Source: Burkholderiales bacterium (lineage in GTDB: Bacteria > Pseudomonadota > Gammaproteobacteria > Burkholderiales > Methylophilaceae). From it: a stretch of DNA of 64,000 nucleotides. Below the pieces are notes generated by a model that saw only the letters and a program-made list of their open reading frames with translations, was not told the origin of the DNA and searched no databases. This document shows positions 18,661 to 30,420 of this stretch, piece after piece. The DNA lies in assembly GCA_030827595.1 (NCBI GenBank), contig JAURED010000002.1, positions 49,001 to 113,000 of the forward strand, read 5' to 3'. Within the stretch, counting starts at the first letter, position 1; each line of letters begins with the position of its first letter. The position numbers and the translations under genes are program-made.

Positions 18661-19591
18661 TAATAATTTTTATCTGATTGTCAACAGTCTCAATAATTAA
18701 TTTTTTATTCGTTCTTGAATCAATATTTCCTGATTTATATTCTTGAATAAAACTTACCTCAAAGCCATTATTAATTTCGGTGATTTTGATGTTGGTTAAT
18801 TTAATTTCAATTTTTTCTTTATTTGTTACTCTGGGTTTTCTATAAATTTTCCATTGTTCAAAATTTTGTCCATTATTATTTTTAAATTTTAAAGAATAGC
18901 AGTTGATATATGATTCAAAATTTTGTTGCTCCCATGAAGTTTTCCAGCCATCAATGAAGCTTTCGATTTCGGTTAAAGAAATGTTATTGCTCGTATTTTC
19001 AATTATATTTTTAGAATCAAGCTCTTGGATTTTAGGAGCTTCAGATTCATTGCTAGCTTTCTTTGTAATTTCTATATTTTTTCGAATAGGCTGAAAATTA
19101 AATAATTTTTTTATTAAGGATAGTTTTGTTTTGGCGCTTTTATTTGAACCATCAATTTGTAAAGCTTGGTTATATGATTCACTGGCCATTCTTGTATATA
19201 AATCACCTAAATTAATATGTGCGGTCGCATAACTTGGGTGGGTCTTAATTGATTGTTCTAATGCATGTTTTGCTTTTGGAAAATCTCCCTGTTGAGCATA
19301 TAAAACTGCCAGATTATTATAGGGCTCTGGTAAATTAGGATGTGTTTTTGTTAAGCTCTCAAAAACTTTTATTGCTTCATCAACTTTATTATTTTCTGAT
19401 AACAAAACACCGTTAATAAATAGCAATTGAGGATTGTCGCTATCAGACTTAAGTAGTGCATTAATTTCAATCTGAGCTTGTTCGTAGTTTTTATCTTCAA
19501 TAAGTTTATTAATCAGCTTGATATCTGCCTTGCAATGAAAAGAGATTATCATCATCACAGCAGCTATTGCTGTTAAAAATTGTTTGCACAT
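18647..19591 (-). CDS. Secreted TPR protein with C-terminal NTF2-like domain
   Basis: A 314-residue protein with a signal peptide (about 1-22) and about four tetratricopeptide repeats (about 28-160; for example PEPYNNLAVLYAQQGDFPKA and ATAHINLGDLYTRMA). After a low-complexity linker comes a C-terminal domain (about 205-314) beginning IESFIDGWKTSWEQQNFESY. That start is very like [16 protein letters not shown] in the neighbouring L,D-transpeptidase. TPRs suggest protein binding in the periplasm. The position between cysS and ppiA is typical of a betaproteobacterial TPR gene. No enzyme activity is evident. Confidence 0.85.
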   Translation of the reverse strand: MCKQFLTAIAAVMMIISFHCKADIKLINKLIEDKNYEQAQIEINALLKSDSDNPQLLFINGVLLSENNKVDEAIKVFESLTKTHPNLPEPYNNLAVLYAQQGDFPKAKHALEQSIKTHPSYATAHINLGDLYTRMASESYNQALQIDGSNKSAKTKLSLIKKLFNFQPIRKNIEITKKASNESEAPKIQELDSKNIIENTSNNISLTEIESFIDGWKTSWEQQNFESYINCYSLKFKNNNGQNFEQWKIYRKPRVTNKEKIEIKLTNIKITEINNGFEVSFIQEYKSGNIDSRTNKKLIIETVDNQIKIINEIS

Positions 19592-19662
19592 ACTATAATT
19601 TGACTAAATAAATAAATACAATTTTAGCAAATTACCAATACTCTTACTATTGATATCTATAA

Positions 19663-21024
19663 ATGATAAAAATTTTTAACTCTTACACAGGCAAAAAAGA
19701 AATATTTCATTCAATTGTTCCAAAAGAAGTAAGTATGTATGTCTGTGGAATGACTGTATACGATGACTGTCATGTTGGTCATGCAAGGGTAATGATTGTT
19801 TTTGACTTGATCTATAGGTGGTTGATGGAATTAGGATATTCAGTTACCTACATTAGAAATATTACCGATATTGATGACAAAATTTTAAATAAAGCTAATA
19901 CAAGCCAATGTCATTTTTCAGAAATAACGGCTAAGTATATTCAATCTATGATGGATGATGCTGTTGAGCTTAATATTCTCCCGCCATCCCATCAGCCAAA
20001 AGCCACCGAATCGATTGATGAAATGATTGAGATGATTAAAGATCTTGAAAGTAAAGGGATTGCTTATGTTGGTAATAATGGGGATGTTTTTTTTGATATT
20101 TCAAAATTTCCAGATTATGGAAATCTATCAAAAAAGAATTTGGATGATTTAAATGCTGGTTCAAGAGTTGAATTAGATCAAAATAAGAAAAATCCATTCG
20201 ATTTTGTATTGTGGAAAAAAACAAAAAAAAATGAACCTTGTTGGCCATCCCCATGGGGCGATGGGAGGCCGGGGTGGCATATTGAGTGTTCTGCAATGAG
20301 CACAAAGTATTTAGGAAAAAGTTTTGATATTCATGGCGGAGGGCAAGACTTAATTTTTCCTCATCATGAAAATGAGATAGCACAATCTGAATCATGCCAT
20401 GACCAAAAAATGGCAAACTACTGGATACATAATGGGTTTGTAAAAGTTGATGATGAAAAAATGTCTAAATCATTAGGTAATTTTTTTACCTTAAAGACGG
20501 TGTTGAAAGACTATAACGGAGAGATTTTACGTTTTTTTATTTTAAGGTCACATTATAGAAGTCCTCTCAATTACTCGAATAAAAACCTTGAAGATGCCGA
20601 GAGTGCTGTAAAAAAAATATATATCGCTTTGCGAAACTATTCCTGTAAAGAAGTAACATTAGATTGGGAAAAGCCTTATTTAGCAGAATTTAGAAATGCT
20701 ATGAATGATGACTTTAACTCTCCAAAAGCAATAGCAATTATTTTTGAACTATTAAACACCTTGAATAAAAAAATAGACAATCTTCTCGCTGATGAAATTT
20801 ATACTCTGTTAAAAAAAATAGGATTAATGTCGATAGCCTCTGATAAATTTCTTATGGACTCATTGGAAATTGATGCAAATCTAGTTGAACAGTTGATAGA
20901 TGACAGAAATCAAGCAAAGGTTAATAAGGATTATCAAGCAGCCGATTTAATAAGAAAACAAATTGAATCTTATGGTGTGCTGTTAGAAGATACCCCACAA
21001 GGAACAGTCTGGAGGAAAAAGTGA
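19663..21024 (+). CDS. cysS: Cysteinyl-tRNA synthetase
   Basis: A 453-residue class I synthetase that charges tRNA-Cys. Zn-binding Cys (MYVCGMTVYD), the HIGH-type motif (CHVGHAR), GWHIECSAMS and the KMSKS loop (EKMSKSLGNFF) are all in place. The C-terminal DALR-like helical region is complete. It is divergent from the TPR gene with about 70 bases between them. The 3' end overlaps the argJ GTG start by 4 bases. Confidence 0.97.
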   Translation: MIKIFNSYTGKKEIFHSIVPKEVSMYVCGMTVYDDCHVGHARVMIVFDLIYRWLMELGYSVTYIRNITDIDDKILNKANTSQCHFSEITAKYIQSMMDDAVELNILPPSHQPKATESIDEMIEMIKDLESKGIAYVGNNGDVFFDISKFPDYGNLSKKNLDDLNAGSRVELDQNKKNPFDFVLWKKTKKNEPCWPSPWGDGRPGWHIECSAMSTKYLGKSFDIHGGGQDLIFPHHENEIAQSESCHDQKMANYWIHNGFVKVDDEKMSKSLGNFFTLKTVLKDYNGEILRFFILRSHYRSPLNYSNKNLEDAESAVKKIYIALRNYSCKEVTLDWEKPYLAEFRNAMNDDFNSPKAIAIIFELLNTLNKKIDNLLADEIYTLLKKIGLMSIASDKFLMDSLEIDANLVEQLIDDRNQAKVNKDYQAADLIRKQIESYGVLLEDTPQGTVWRKK

Positions 21025-22253
21025 GTGTCAATTTAAAAAAACCATTAAAAAAAGACATACTTCCAGTTCCTGGATTTAGCTTCTTAACATTTAACGCAAA
21101 AGTAAAAGAAAAATCAAAAAAAAATGATTTTTTAATTTTTGAATTAAATGACAAAGCATCAACGGCAGCTGTTTTCACTAAAAATAAATTTTGTGCAGCA
21201 CCTGTCATATTAGCTAAACAAAATTTAACAAAAATTAACCCAAGATTACTTGTTATCAATTCCGGTAATGCAAATGCAGGAACCGGAAAGAATGGAATTG
21301 TTGATGCAAAAAAAATAAATTTACTACTTTCTAGTAAATTTAATGTCAATCCGAATTCGATATTGCCTTTTTCAACGGGTGTAATTCTTCAGCCTTTACC
21401 GATGCAAAGAATTACACAAGCTATAAAAGATAATTGCTCCAAGCAGATCAAATATAATTCTCACTGGATTGAGGCTGCTCAAGCGATAATGACCACCGAT
21501 ACGATTCCCAAAGCTATTAGCCAAAAGTTTTTTTTAGGCAAGCATGAAATATCATGCACTGGTATTGCAAAGGGTTCTGGAATGATTAATCCGAACATGG
21601 CAACCATGTTGGGGTTCATCTTTTTAGATGCAAACATAAGTAAAAAAATGTTGAATTGTTTAATACATGAGGTTGTTGAGAGAACTTTTAATCTGATTAC
21701 GGTGGATGGTGATACATCAACAAATGATTCCTTTTTAATCAGTTGTTCTAATTTAGCAAAAAATAAGCTAATTGAAACAAAAAATTCTTTATACATTCAG
21801 TTAAGAAATAATCTAATGGATATTGCTGGACAATTAGCAGAAATGATAATTCGTGATGGTGAGGGGGCAACTAAGTTTATTAGGATTGAAATTAAAAATG
21901 CTAAAAATATTGACGAGGTAAAAATTGCTGGAAAAGCCATTGCAAATTCACCCCTCGTAAAAACAGCTTTTTTTGCATCCGATCCTAACTTAGGACGAAT
22001 TTTGTCGGCTTTAGGGAATATTTCAGCATTCAATATCAACACCAACCTTATCGATATTAAGTTGAATAATAATTTTGTTGTACAAAAAGGAAAAATTGCA
22101 CCGAGCTATTCTGAATCTAAGGCCTTAAAAGCAATGAAAGCAAAAGAGTTTATGCTCAGCATTAACTTAAAAAGAGGAAAGACATCCGCAACAGTTTTAA
22201 CCACCGATCTTTCCTACGAATATATAAAAATTAATGCAGAATACAGAACCTAA
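21021..22253 (+). CDS. argJ: Bifunctional ornithine acetyltransferase / N-acetylglutamate synthase
   Basis: ArgJ recycles the acetyl group between N-acetylornithine and glutamate in arginine synthesis. The 410-residue precursor has the self-cleavage site in KGSGMINPNMATMLGFI, where the Thr before MLGF becomes the N-terminal nucleophile of the beta chain. Other family segments are NSGNANAGTG, TVDGDTSTND and DPNLGRILSALG. Translation starts at GTG 21021, preceded by a strong GGAGG at about 21011-21015. The next gene starts 20 bases before its end. Confidence 0.95.
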   Translation: MSVNLKKPLKKDILPVPGFSFLTFNAKVKEKSKKNDFLIFELNDKASTAAVFTKNKFCAAPVILAKQNLTKINPRLLVINSGNANAGTGKNGIVDAKKINLLLSSKFNVNPNSILPFSTGVILQPLPMQRITQAIKDNCSKQIKYNSHWIEAAQAIMTTDTIPKAISQKFFLGKHEISCTGIAKGSGMINPNMATMLGFIFLDANISKKMLNCLIHEVVERTFNLITVDGDTSTNDSFLISCSNLAKNKLIETKNSLYIQLRNNLMDIAGQLAEMIIRDGEGATKFIRIEIKNAKNIDEVKIAGKAIANSPLVKTAFFASDPNLGRILSALGNISAFNINTNLIDIKLNNNFVVQKGKIAPSYSESKALKAMKAKEFMLSINLKRGKTSATVLTTDLSYEYIKINAEYRT

Positions 22254-23169
22254 AAAAATAAGAGTCTCTGCAGGAATCTTGCTCGATCAAAATCACAATG
22301 TACTTTTAACAAAAAGATTAGCCTCTCAAACATGGTCTGAGTATTGGGAATTTCCAGGAGGCAAGCTGGAAACGAATGAATCACTTGACCAGTGTTTAAA
22401 AAGAGAGTTACTTGAAGAGATTAACATCAGTGTTGTAAGTGCCTCCAGATGGATCACCCGTGAATTTGATCAAGATAATAAAATTTTACAAGTGACTTTT
22501 TTTTTAATCCATCAGTGGATTGGAGAAATTCAAAATAAAGATGTTGCCGAACACAAGTGGATAGACCCAAAAAACGTTAAAGATTGGCCCGAGCTGATTC
22601 TCCCAAAAAATTTATATATTCTAAGAGCATTATCATTACCCCCCTTATATTTAATTACAGACGCTTATGAAAATCCAGAATTTCACAAAAAAATTGGAAG
22701 TAGCAAACGAAAATTCTATATTCAATTAAGAGAGCCTAAGCTAGAGAAAGACGAACTAATCAAACTTGAATTGAACTTAAAAAAAAATAATAGACATATC
22801 CTTATCAACTCTAGGCATGTTCATGAATTATCATCAGATTTTGGAATTCACTTTACCGAAAGTGACCTATTCAAACAAACTCAAGTTAATCCTAATAAAA
22901 TAAACTCTGCTTCTGTTCATAGTTTAGAAAGTATTCAATATGCTCAAAAATTAGGAATTAACTTTGTTGTGTTATCTCAAGTTTATGAAACTAAAAGCCA
23001 TCCATTAAAAAAAGGGATGGGTTGGAATGCTTTTAGGGCTATTGTAAATCAAGTTGACATCCCTGTTTACGCCTTAGGAGGCATGGGTATGGATGACTTA
23101 GACCAAAGTTATAACAATGGGGGAGTGGGTATCGCCTCACAAAGGAAAATCTGGGATTTATTGAACTGA
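22234..23169 (+). CDS. Nudix (MutT-like) hydrolase fused to ThiE-like domain
   Basis: A 311-residue two-domain protein. Residues 8-130 are a MutT-type Nudix domain with box GGKLETNESLDQCLKRELLEEINI (key residues G, E, REL, EE), probably an 8-oxo-dGTP diphosphatase. Residues 140-311 form a TIM-barrel like thiamine-phosphate synthase, with HSLESIQYAQKLG, VLSQVYETKSHP and VYALGGMGMDDL. This fusion is common in Betaproteobacteria. The ThiE half is usually annotated without proven activity. The gene overlaps argJ by 20 bases and the convergent copper chaperone by 12. Confidence 0.9.
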   Translation: MQNTEPKKIRVSAGILLDQNHNVLLTKRLASQTWSEYWEFPGGKLETNESLDQCLKRELLEEINISVVSASRWITREFDQDNKILQVTFFLIHQWIGEIQNKDVAEHKWIDPKNVKDWPELILPKNLYILRALSLPPLYLITDAYENPEFHKKIGSSKRKFYIQLREPKLEKDELIKLELNLKKNNRHILINSRHVHELSSDFGIHFTESDLFKQTQVNPNKINSASVHSLESIQYAQKLGINFVVLSQVYETKSHPLKKGMGWNAFRAIVNQVDIPVYALGGMGMDDLDQSYNNGGVGIASQRKIWDLLN

Positions 23170-23568
23170 GAATTCAACATCAGAGGATAATTCATCACCA
23201 TTATCCTTTAAAAAAACAAAATTCAACTTAACTCTTTTTTGTTCATCAAGATTTTCACTAATGTCATAAATCATTAAATGGTTACCACCTTTTTTTAAAA
23301 TAAATGGTTTATTTTTTAAAATTTTTGGACTATCAATCCTGCGCATTTTCATTACATCATTTTCCATTTCCATCGAATGAATCTCAATTCTTTGGCTAAA
23401 TTCTGATTTGACTTTTTTAATCGTAAGATCTTCATCCGAGAGAATTTCAATAAAACCAGCTGTTACCTTTTTTCCAAAATTATTTTTAATGACCGCATTA
23501 TTGAATTTAACTTCAGCATAAACATTCGAAGTAATTATAGAAATTAGAATTAACAAGAATTTATTCAT
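23158..23568 (-). CDS. PCu(A)C periplasmic copper chaperone
   Basis: A 136-residue secreted protein (signal peptide about 1-18, cleavage near VYA). It carries the PCu(A)C copper ligands: HSMEMENDVMKM followed by GGNHLMIYDI, the expected His, Met, His, Met arrangement. Such proteins deliver Cu(I) to the CuA site of cytochrome oxidase, often with SCO. That fits the oxidase assembly genes at the left of the window. ZapD lies 21 bases upstream on the same strand. Confidence 0.9.
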   Translation of the reverse strand: MNKFLLILISIITSNVYAEVKFNNAVIKNNFGKKVTAGFIEILSDEDLTIKKVKSEFSQRIEIHSMEMENDVMKMRRIDSPKILKNKPFILKKGGNHLMIYDISENLDEQKRVKLNFVFLKDNGDELSSDVEFSVQ

Positions 23569-23589
23569 TATTTTTCCTTTTTGGCTTGC

Positions 23590-24303
23590 TTATAAATGAT
23601 GAAGTGAGGCAGTAAATTTAATTATTTTCTTTATTTTTTTATCATCTTCCGGATGAGTAAAGTTTATATTAATAGCATATTTGTTCGCTGAAATTGAGGC
23701 TTCATATGAAACACTACTTTTAAGAGAGATTGTTAATAAATCAAAGCGAATAAGAGGATTTAGTTTAATTTGCGCCATCATATCATTTGCTATTAGATTT
23801 TCCTTAGAGGTTTGTTTTCTGATTATTCTTAGAATAAAATAAATTGCTTCTTTGATTATAAGAAGATCTTTAGATAGATTTTTATAATACATATTTCTAC
23901 TTCGGGTATTCTGTAATTCATTCCAAATTTTATATTTTGAAAAATCAATATCATTAATACCAATTGGAGATTCTGATCTAACTTTTAACTCCTGCATCAT
24001 TTTGTTGCTACTTAATGAATAAGATGAGAAAGAATTAATTTTTTCAAGTCTCTTTTTAAGCTTGGTGGCTTCCTCATCTTGATTTTTATATTTATTTACG
24101 ATTCTTTGTAAGTCATTAATTAGTTCAACTTTAATATCTGCTCTAGCCGCATTAGAATTCAGCTTAAAAATAATATTAAAAATTACATTTGAAATATACT
24201 GATTATGTTTTTGCTTTATGAAAAAATCATATTGATTAAATAAATACTCTAGTTTGAGATATTTTCTAAATTTTTCATTAATTGGAAATTCAATTTTTAT
24301 CAT
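23590..24303 (-). CDS. zapD: Cell division protein ZapD
   Basis: ZapD bundles FtsZ filaments at midcell. The 237-residue protein begins with the family-typical IEFPINEKFRKYLKLEYLF and is helical with a C-terminal beta region. The SPIGINDIDFSKYKIWN and RNMYYKNLS stretches match the general pattern of the family (DUF1342). The direct coupling to coaE (4-base overlap, ATGA) is the usual proteobacterial order, which raises confidence. Confidence 0.88.
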   Translation of the reverse strand: MIKIEFPINEKFRKYLKLEYLFNQYDFFIKQKHNQYISNVIFNIIFKLNSNAARADIKVELINDLQRIVNKYKNQDEEATKLKKRLEKINSFSSYSLSSNKMMQELKVRSESPIGINDIDFSKYKIWNELQNTRSRNMYYKNLSKDLLIIKEAIYFILRIIRKQTSKENLIANDMMAQIKLNPLIRFDLLTISLKSSVSYEASISANKYAININFTHPEDDKKIKKIIKFTASLHHL

Positions 24304-24860
24304 AATTGGTTCTTCAGCATATATTTTTGTGTCTCAAGAGCTAAACTGCTGTCAATCATTAAATCAGGTGTAACAGATTTATAATCTTCTGCTTGAGATT
24401 CAATTATTTTTTTAATAACCTCATTACTCAGACCATCTCTTAATTGTACTCGCTTTATAAGCTCATGAGAATTACAAGTTAGCATCACTGTTTTATTAAA
24501 AACAATTCTTTTTATAATTTTTTTTACTAAGGGAGCCACAATTATAAACTGATCAAGATTCATAATGATCTTCTGTACTTCTTCATAAATTAATGGATGA
24601 AGAATTTTTTCAATTTTTATTTTAAAATTTTTATTAAAAAAGATTTCTTGTTTGAGCATATCTTTTTTTAAAGAATTATCAGGATTAAAATAACTATTTC
24701 CAATTTGCTTGAATAATGCCTTATTCCCCAAACCTCCTGGCTCTAGAATATTTTTATTAATCTGGTCTAATTCAATAATTTTAAAATCATTACTTAAAGC
24801 ATTTGCCAGGGTTGATTTCCCTGATCCAATAAAACCAAATAATAAAATTTTGTTATCCAT
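24300..24860 (-). CDS. coaE: Dephospho-CoA kinase
   Basis: CoaE phosphorylates dephospho-CoA, the last step of CoA synthesis. The 186-residue P-loop kinase has GFIGSGKST at residues 9-17, ELDQINKNILEPGG (substrate Asp) and the LID-type VQLRDGLSNEVIKKIIESQ. It is shorter and more divergent than E. coli CoaE (for example APLVKK where VPLLFE is usual, and PDLMIDSS where ADxxIDN is usual). pilD, which often precedes coaE, is absent; ispB takes its place 20 bases upstream. Confidence 0.9.
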   Translation of the reverse strand: MDNKILLFGFIGSGKSTLANALSNDFKIIELDQINKNILEPGGLGNKALFKQIGNSYFNPDNSLKKDMLKQEIFFNKNFKIKIEKILHPLIYEEVQKIIMNLDQFIIVAPLVKKIIKRIVFNKTVMLTCNSHELIKRVQLRDGLSNEVIKKIIESQAEDYKSVTPDLMIDSSLALETQKYMLKNQL

Positions 24861-24880
24861 AATTTAGTATGGCGATTGAC

Positions 24881-25855
24881 TTAAAACTTTCTATTTAATG
24901 AGTTTTCAAAAAAAGCAGATATTCTTTTTTTGTATTCATTGTTATCAAAATTATTCAAAGTACCTTCAATTTCATGAATTCGATATTGGATTTGTGCTTG
25001 AACAAGCTGAATTGCATTCGTTTTTTTTATAATTTCAAAAATTTTAGTTAGCTGACTAACATCACCTTGATTAATTGCTTTTTTTATAATTTCTTGATCA
25101 TTTTGTGATGAATTTCGATAAGCAATGAGTAATGGAAGTGTCATTTTTCCATCTTTAAGATCATCCCCTAAATTCTTACCCACAATATTCGCTTCCCCAG
25201 AGTAATCTAAAAGATCATCGACCAGTTGGTAAATATGCCCATAAATCCGTCCAATTTGTGCGAGCCCATTTTTTTGATGAGGAGCACATCGATTCCCAAT
25301 GGATGCCAGTTTGCCACATGCTTCAAACAAAACTCCCGTTTTACTTTGAATGATTTCATTGTATTGATCGTCAGTTAATTCAACATTGTGCTTATTGATC
25401 AGCTGGAGAACCTCACCCTCGGCAATTTTATTGGTGGTGTAGGCTAATACATCCATTATTTCAATATTGTTTAATTCAACCATCATTTGAAATGACCGGG
25501 AATATATAAAATCACCAACTAAAATACTTGCAGAATTACCAAATCTAACATTAGCGGTTTGTGAATGCCTTCTTTGTTCTGACTCATCCACAACATCATC
25601 GTGAAGTAGGGTAGCAGTATGTATGAATTCGATAATGGCTGCCAATTGATAATGAATATCTTTGACCTCACCTACCATACCCGCAAGGTTAATTAAACAT
25701 TGGGGTCTCATTCTTTTGCCACCGCCTTCAATGATGTGTTTAGATACTTGGTTTATCATTGGGACATCTGAGTTCAGAGATTGCCTGATTACTTCGTTGA
25801 CTTTAAGAAGTTGGTCGGCTGGGGATAAGACAGTTTTGATTGTATGGTTAAGCAA
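24881..25855 (-). CDS. ispB: Octaprenyl diphosphate synthase
   Basis: A 324-residue trans-prenyl transferase that builds the ubiquinone side chain. Both Asp-rich motifs are present: LLHDDVVDES (about residue 92) and VDDLLDYSG (about 218), together with GGGKRMRP near residue 49. TTG 25855 is taken as start because the family begins shortly before the helix containing NSDVPMINQVSKHIIEGGGK, and no ATG lies between. It is divergent from rplU, the usual neighbour in Proteobacteria. Confidence 0.93.
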   Translation of the reverse strand: MLNHTIKTVLSPADQLLKVNEVIRQSLNSDVPMINQVSKHIIEGGGKRMRPQCLINLAGMVGEVKDIHYQLAAIIEFIHTATLLHDDVVDESEQRRHSQTANVRFGNSASILVGDFIYSRSFQMMVELNNIEIMDVLAYTTNKIAEGEVLQLINKHNVELTDDQYNEIIQSKTGVLFEACGKLASIGNRCAPHQKNGLAQIGRIYGHIYQLVDDLLDYSGEANIVGKNLGDDLKDGKMTLPLLIAYRNSSQNDQEIIKKAINQGDVSQLTKIFEIIKKTNAIQLVQAQIQYRIHEIEGTLNNFDNNEYKKRISAFFENSLNRKF

Positions 25856-25917
25856 TTATGTAAATTAATTAAATTAAAAAAGAAATATTAACATAACAAC
25901 TTTAAGCCATTATTGTA

Positions 25918-25946
25918 TTGATTTAAATAAATAATTTTCATATAAT
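25918..25946 (+). promoter_or_regulatory. Sigma-70 promoter of rplU-rpmA
   Basis: TTGATT and TATAAT are separated by 17 bases. This is a near-consensus housekeeping promoter placed about 45 bases before the L21 start codon. It is the only strong candidate in the 136-base gap between ispB and rplU. Confidence 0.75.
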
Positions 25947-25991
25947 ACACGGTCTTTATTTAACAAACTGATGTAATTAGGAATTTAAACC

Positions 25992-26306
25992 ATGCATGCT
26001 GTAATTAAAACTGGCGGAAAACAATACAAGGTATCTGTTGGAGATACACTCAAGGTAGAAAAGTTAACTGCTAAAGAAGGTGAAACAATTAAGATTGATC
26101 ACGTTTTGGCACTTGTTGACGGTGAAAACACTACGATAGGAGCTCCTCTAGTTAAAGGTGCAAATGTTGATGTATCTGTGGTAGCGCATGGCAAGCACGA
26201 TAAGGTAAAGATTTTTAAAATGAAAAGACGTAAACATTATAAAAAATCACAAGGTCATCGGCAAAATTACACAGAACTGAAAATCGAAAAAATAAACGCT
26301 AAATAG
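25992..26306 (+). CDS. rplU: 50S ribosomal protein L21
   Basis: A 104-residue L21 with the full family pattern: [18 protein letters not shown] at the N-terminus and [19 protein letters not shown] in the RNA-binding C-terminal part. It binds 23S rRNA with L20. The L21-L27-Obg order is nearly universal. L27 begins 13 bases downstream in the same transcript. Confidence 0.98.
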   Translation: MHAVIKTGGKQYKVSVGDTLKVEKLTAKEGETIKIDHVLALVDGENTTIGAPLVKGANVDVSVVAHGKHDKVKIFKMKRRKHYKKSQGHRQNYTELKIEKINAK

Positions 26307-26319
26307 TTAAGGATTATAT

Positions 26320-26577
26320 ATGGCACATAAGAAGGCAGGCGGAAGTTCTAGAAACGGACGTGACTCAAACGCAAAACGATTAGGACTTAAAGTATATGGA
26401 GACCAATTAGTTAAAGCGGGAGGTATCATATTAAGACAACGCGGAACTAAAATGCACCCTGGCGAAAATGTGGGTATCGGTAAAGATCACACGCTATTTG
26501 CAAAAGCCGACGGTAAAGTGTCTTTTTCAGTTAAGGGACATTTAAAAAGAAAACTTGTTAGTGTAATTACAAACTAG
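26320..26577 (+). CDS. rpmA: 50S ribosomal protein L27
   Basis: An 85-residue L27 that begins [16 protein letters not shown], so it has the mature N-terminal tail reaching toward the peptidyl transferase centre, without the cleaved extension seen in Firmicutes. [13 protein letters not shown] and [14 protein letters not shown] are conserved. A terminator hairpin lies 23 bases after the stop. Confidence 0.98.
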   Translation: MAHKKAGGSSRNGRDSNAKRLGLKVYGDQLVKAGGIILRQRGTKMHPGENVGIGKDHTLFAKADGKVSFSVKGHLKRKLVSVITN

Positions 26578-26583
26578 TTTTAA

Positions 26584-28771
<2,188 letters not shown>

Positions 28772-28783
28772 TTTGAGGATGAC

Positions 28784-29281
28784 ATGAATAGTAAACTAAA
28801 AAAAGTAGCAATAATCATGGGTTCAAACAGCGATTGGCCTGTAATGAAACATGCTGCAGATACTCTAGATTTTTTTGGGATCACCTATGAAGCTAAGGTT
28901 GTCTCAGCTCACAGGACACCTGATCTAATGTTTGATTTTGCAGAGTCATCCAATAATAATGGTATCAGCTTGATAATTGCAGGTGCTGGGGGTGCGGCAC
29001 ATCTTCCGGGAATGGTTGCCTCAAAATCAAGACTTCCTGTGCTCGGCGTTCCCATTCCTACAAAATATTTAAATGGTCAAGACTCTTTATATTCAATTGT
29101 TCAAATGCCAAAAGGAATCCCAGTAGCAACTTTTGCCATTGGGGAAGCAGGAGCGGCTAATGCTGCATTATTTGCAGTATCAATGTTTGCTCAAGATGAT
29201 AAAGATTTACTAGATAAGCTTAAAAAATTTAGAGCAGATCAAGAAATAAAAGTAAAAGAAATGAAGCTTAAAGAGGACTGA
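28784..29281 (+). CDS. purE: N5-carboxyaminoimidazole ribonucleotide mutase
   Basis: Class I PurE converts N5-CAIR to CAIR in purine synthesis. The 165-residue protein has [10 protein letters not shown] at the N-terminus, SAHRTPDLM (catalytic His) and [12 protein letters not shown]. purK, which supplies its substrate, follows after 4 bases. An AGGA ribosome site precedes the ATG. Confidence 0.97.
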   Translation: MNSKLKKVAIIMGSNSDWPVMKHAADTLDFFGITYEAKVVSAHRTPDLMFDFAESSNNNGISLIIAGAGGAAHLPGMVASKSRLPVLGVPIPTKYLNGQDSLYSIVQMPKGIPVATFAIGEAGAANAALFAVSMFAQDDKDLLDKLKKFRADQEIKVKEMKLKED

Positions 29282-29285
29282 TGTT

Positions 29286-30419
29286 TTGAAGCTCGTACCA
29301 AAAAAAATGTTAGCAATGCTTGGAGGCGGTCAGCTCGGCAGATACTTTGTAATGGCTGCCCATAAAATGGGTTATAAAGTAACAGTTTTAGACCCCGATC
29401 CTGAAAGCCCAGCTGGAAGAATAGCGGATATTCATCTAAATTATGCCTATGATAATAAGGAGGCATTAGATAAGATCATTCAAACTTGTGAGGCTGTATC
29501 CACAGAGTTTGAAAATATACCGGCAGAATCCCTTGATTATTTAAATAAAAAAATTCAAGTTCATCCTAATGCAAATGCCGTTAAGATTGTACAAAATCGA
29601 ATCAGAGAAAAAACATTTCTACGGGAAAATGCTATCCCTGTTGGGCTTTTTTATGTTATCCAATCAATCGAAGATTTTAATGAAATTAGTCAAGAGTGCT
29701 TTCCCGGTATTTTAAAAATTGCTGAGTTTGGTTATGACGGAAAAGGTCAAAAAAGAGTAGATGATATTGAAGGTGCTTTAAAAGCATTTGCTGAATTCAA
29801 TCACAAACCTTGTGTTTTGGAAAAGCAAATTCAATTAGATAAAGAGGTTTCAGTTATTTTAGCGAGATCTGTTGATGGCGAAATTAAAACTCATCCCGTC
29901 GCTGAAAATATTCATGTAAATGGAATACTTGATATAACGATTGCACCAGCAAATATTGATCATTTAACAAAAAAAAATGTCACAGACTTGGCCAAAATGA
30001 TTGCTCTTAAGCTTAACTATATCGGTGTAATGGCAGTAGAGTTCTTTATATCTGGCAAACAAATTTTTGTAAATGAAATCGCTCCCAGGCCTCATAATTC
30101 TGGACATTACACAATTGATGCTTGTTATTCATCGCAGTTTGATCAACAGGTCAGAGCGCTAGTAGAAATGCCATTGGGAAACCCTGATCAACACTCTAAT
30201 GCAATAATGATTAATTTGCTTGGAGACGTTTGGGAGGAGCCTAAACTCCATGAGCCGAATTGGGAATCAATCTTAAAAGAACCAAATCTTAATTTACATT
30301 TATATGGTAAAGAACATCCTAGAAAAGCCAGAAAGATGGGACACATCACCTTTGTTACAAACGAGACATTGACACATGATCATGTTCTGCATTTGCAGAA
30401 TATAAAAAAAAGGCTATAA
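29286..30419 (+). CDS. purK: N5-carboxyaminoimidazole ribonucleotide synthase
   Basis: PurK carboxylates AIR using ATP and bicarbonate. The 377-residue ATP-grasp enzyme has LAMLGGGQLGRYF at the N-terminus, GYDGKGQK in the ATP-binding loop and VNEIAPRPHNSGHYT in the catalytic part. Start TTG 29286 is chosen because the LVPKKMLAML lead matches homologues. The first internal ATG (29307) would lose it. The stop runs straight into a terminator shared with rpsT. Confidence 0.95.
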   Translation: MKLVPKKMLAMLGGGQLGRYFVMAAHKMGYKVTVLDPDPESPAGRIADIHLNYAYDNKEALDKIIQTCEAVSTEFENIPAESLDYLNKKIQVHPNANAVKIVQNRIREKTFLRENAIPVGLFYVIQSIEDFNEISQECFPGILKIAEFGYDGKGQKRVDDIEGALKAFAEFNHKPCVLEKQIQLDKEVSVILARSVDGEIKTHPVAENIHVNGILDITIAPANIDHLTKKNVTDLAKMIALKLNYIGVMAVEFFISGKQIFVNEIAPRPHNSGHYTIDACYSSQFDQQVRALVEMPLGNPDQHSNAIMINLLGDVWEEPKLHEPNWESILKEPNLNLHLYGKEHPRKARKMGHITFVTNETLTHDHVLHLQNIKKRL

Positions 30420-30420
30420 A

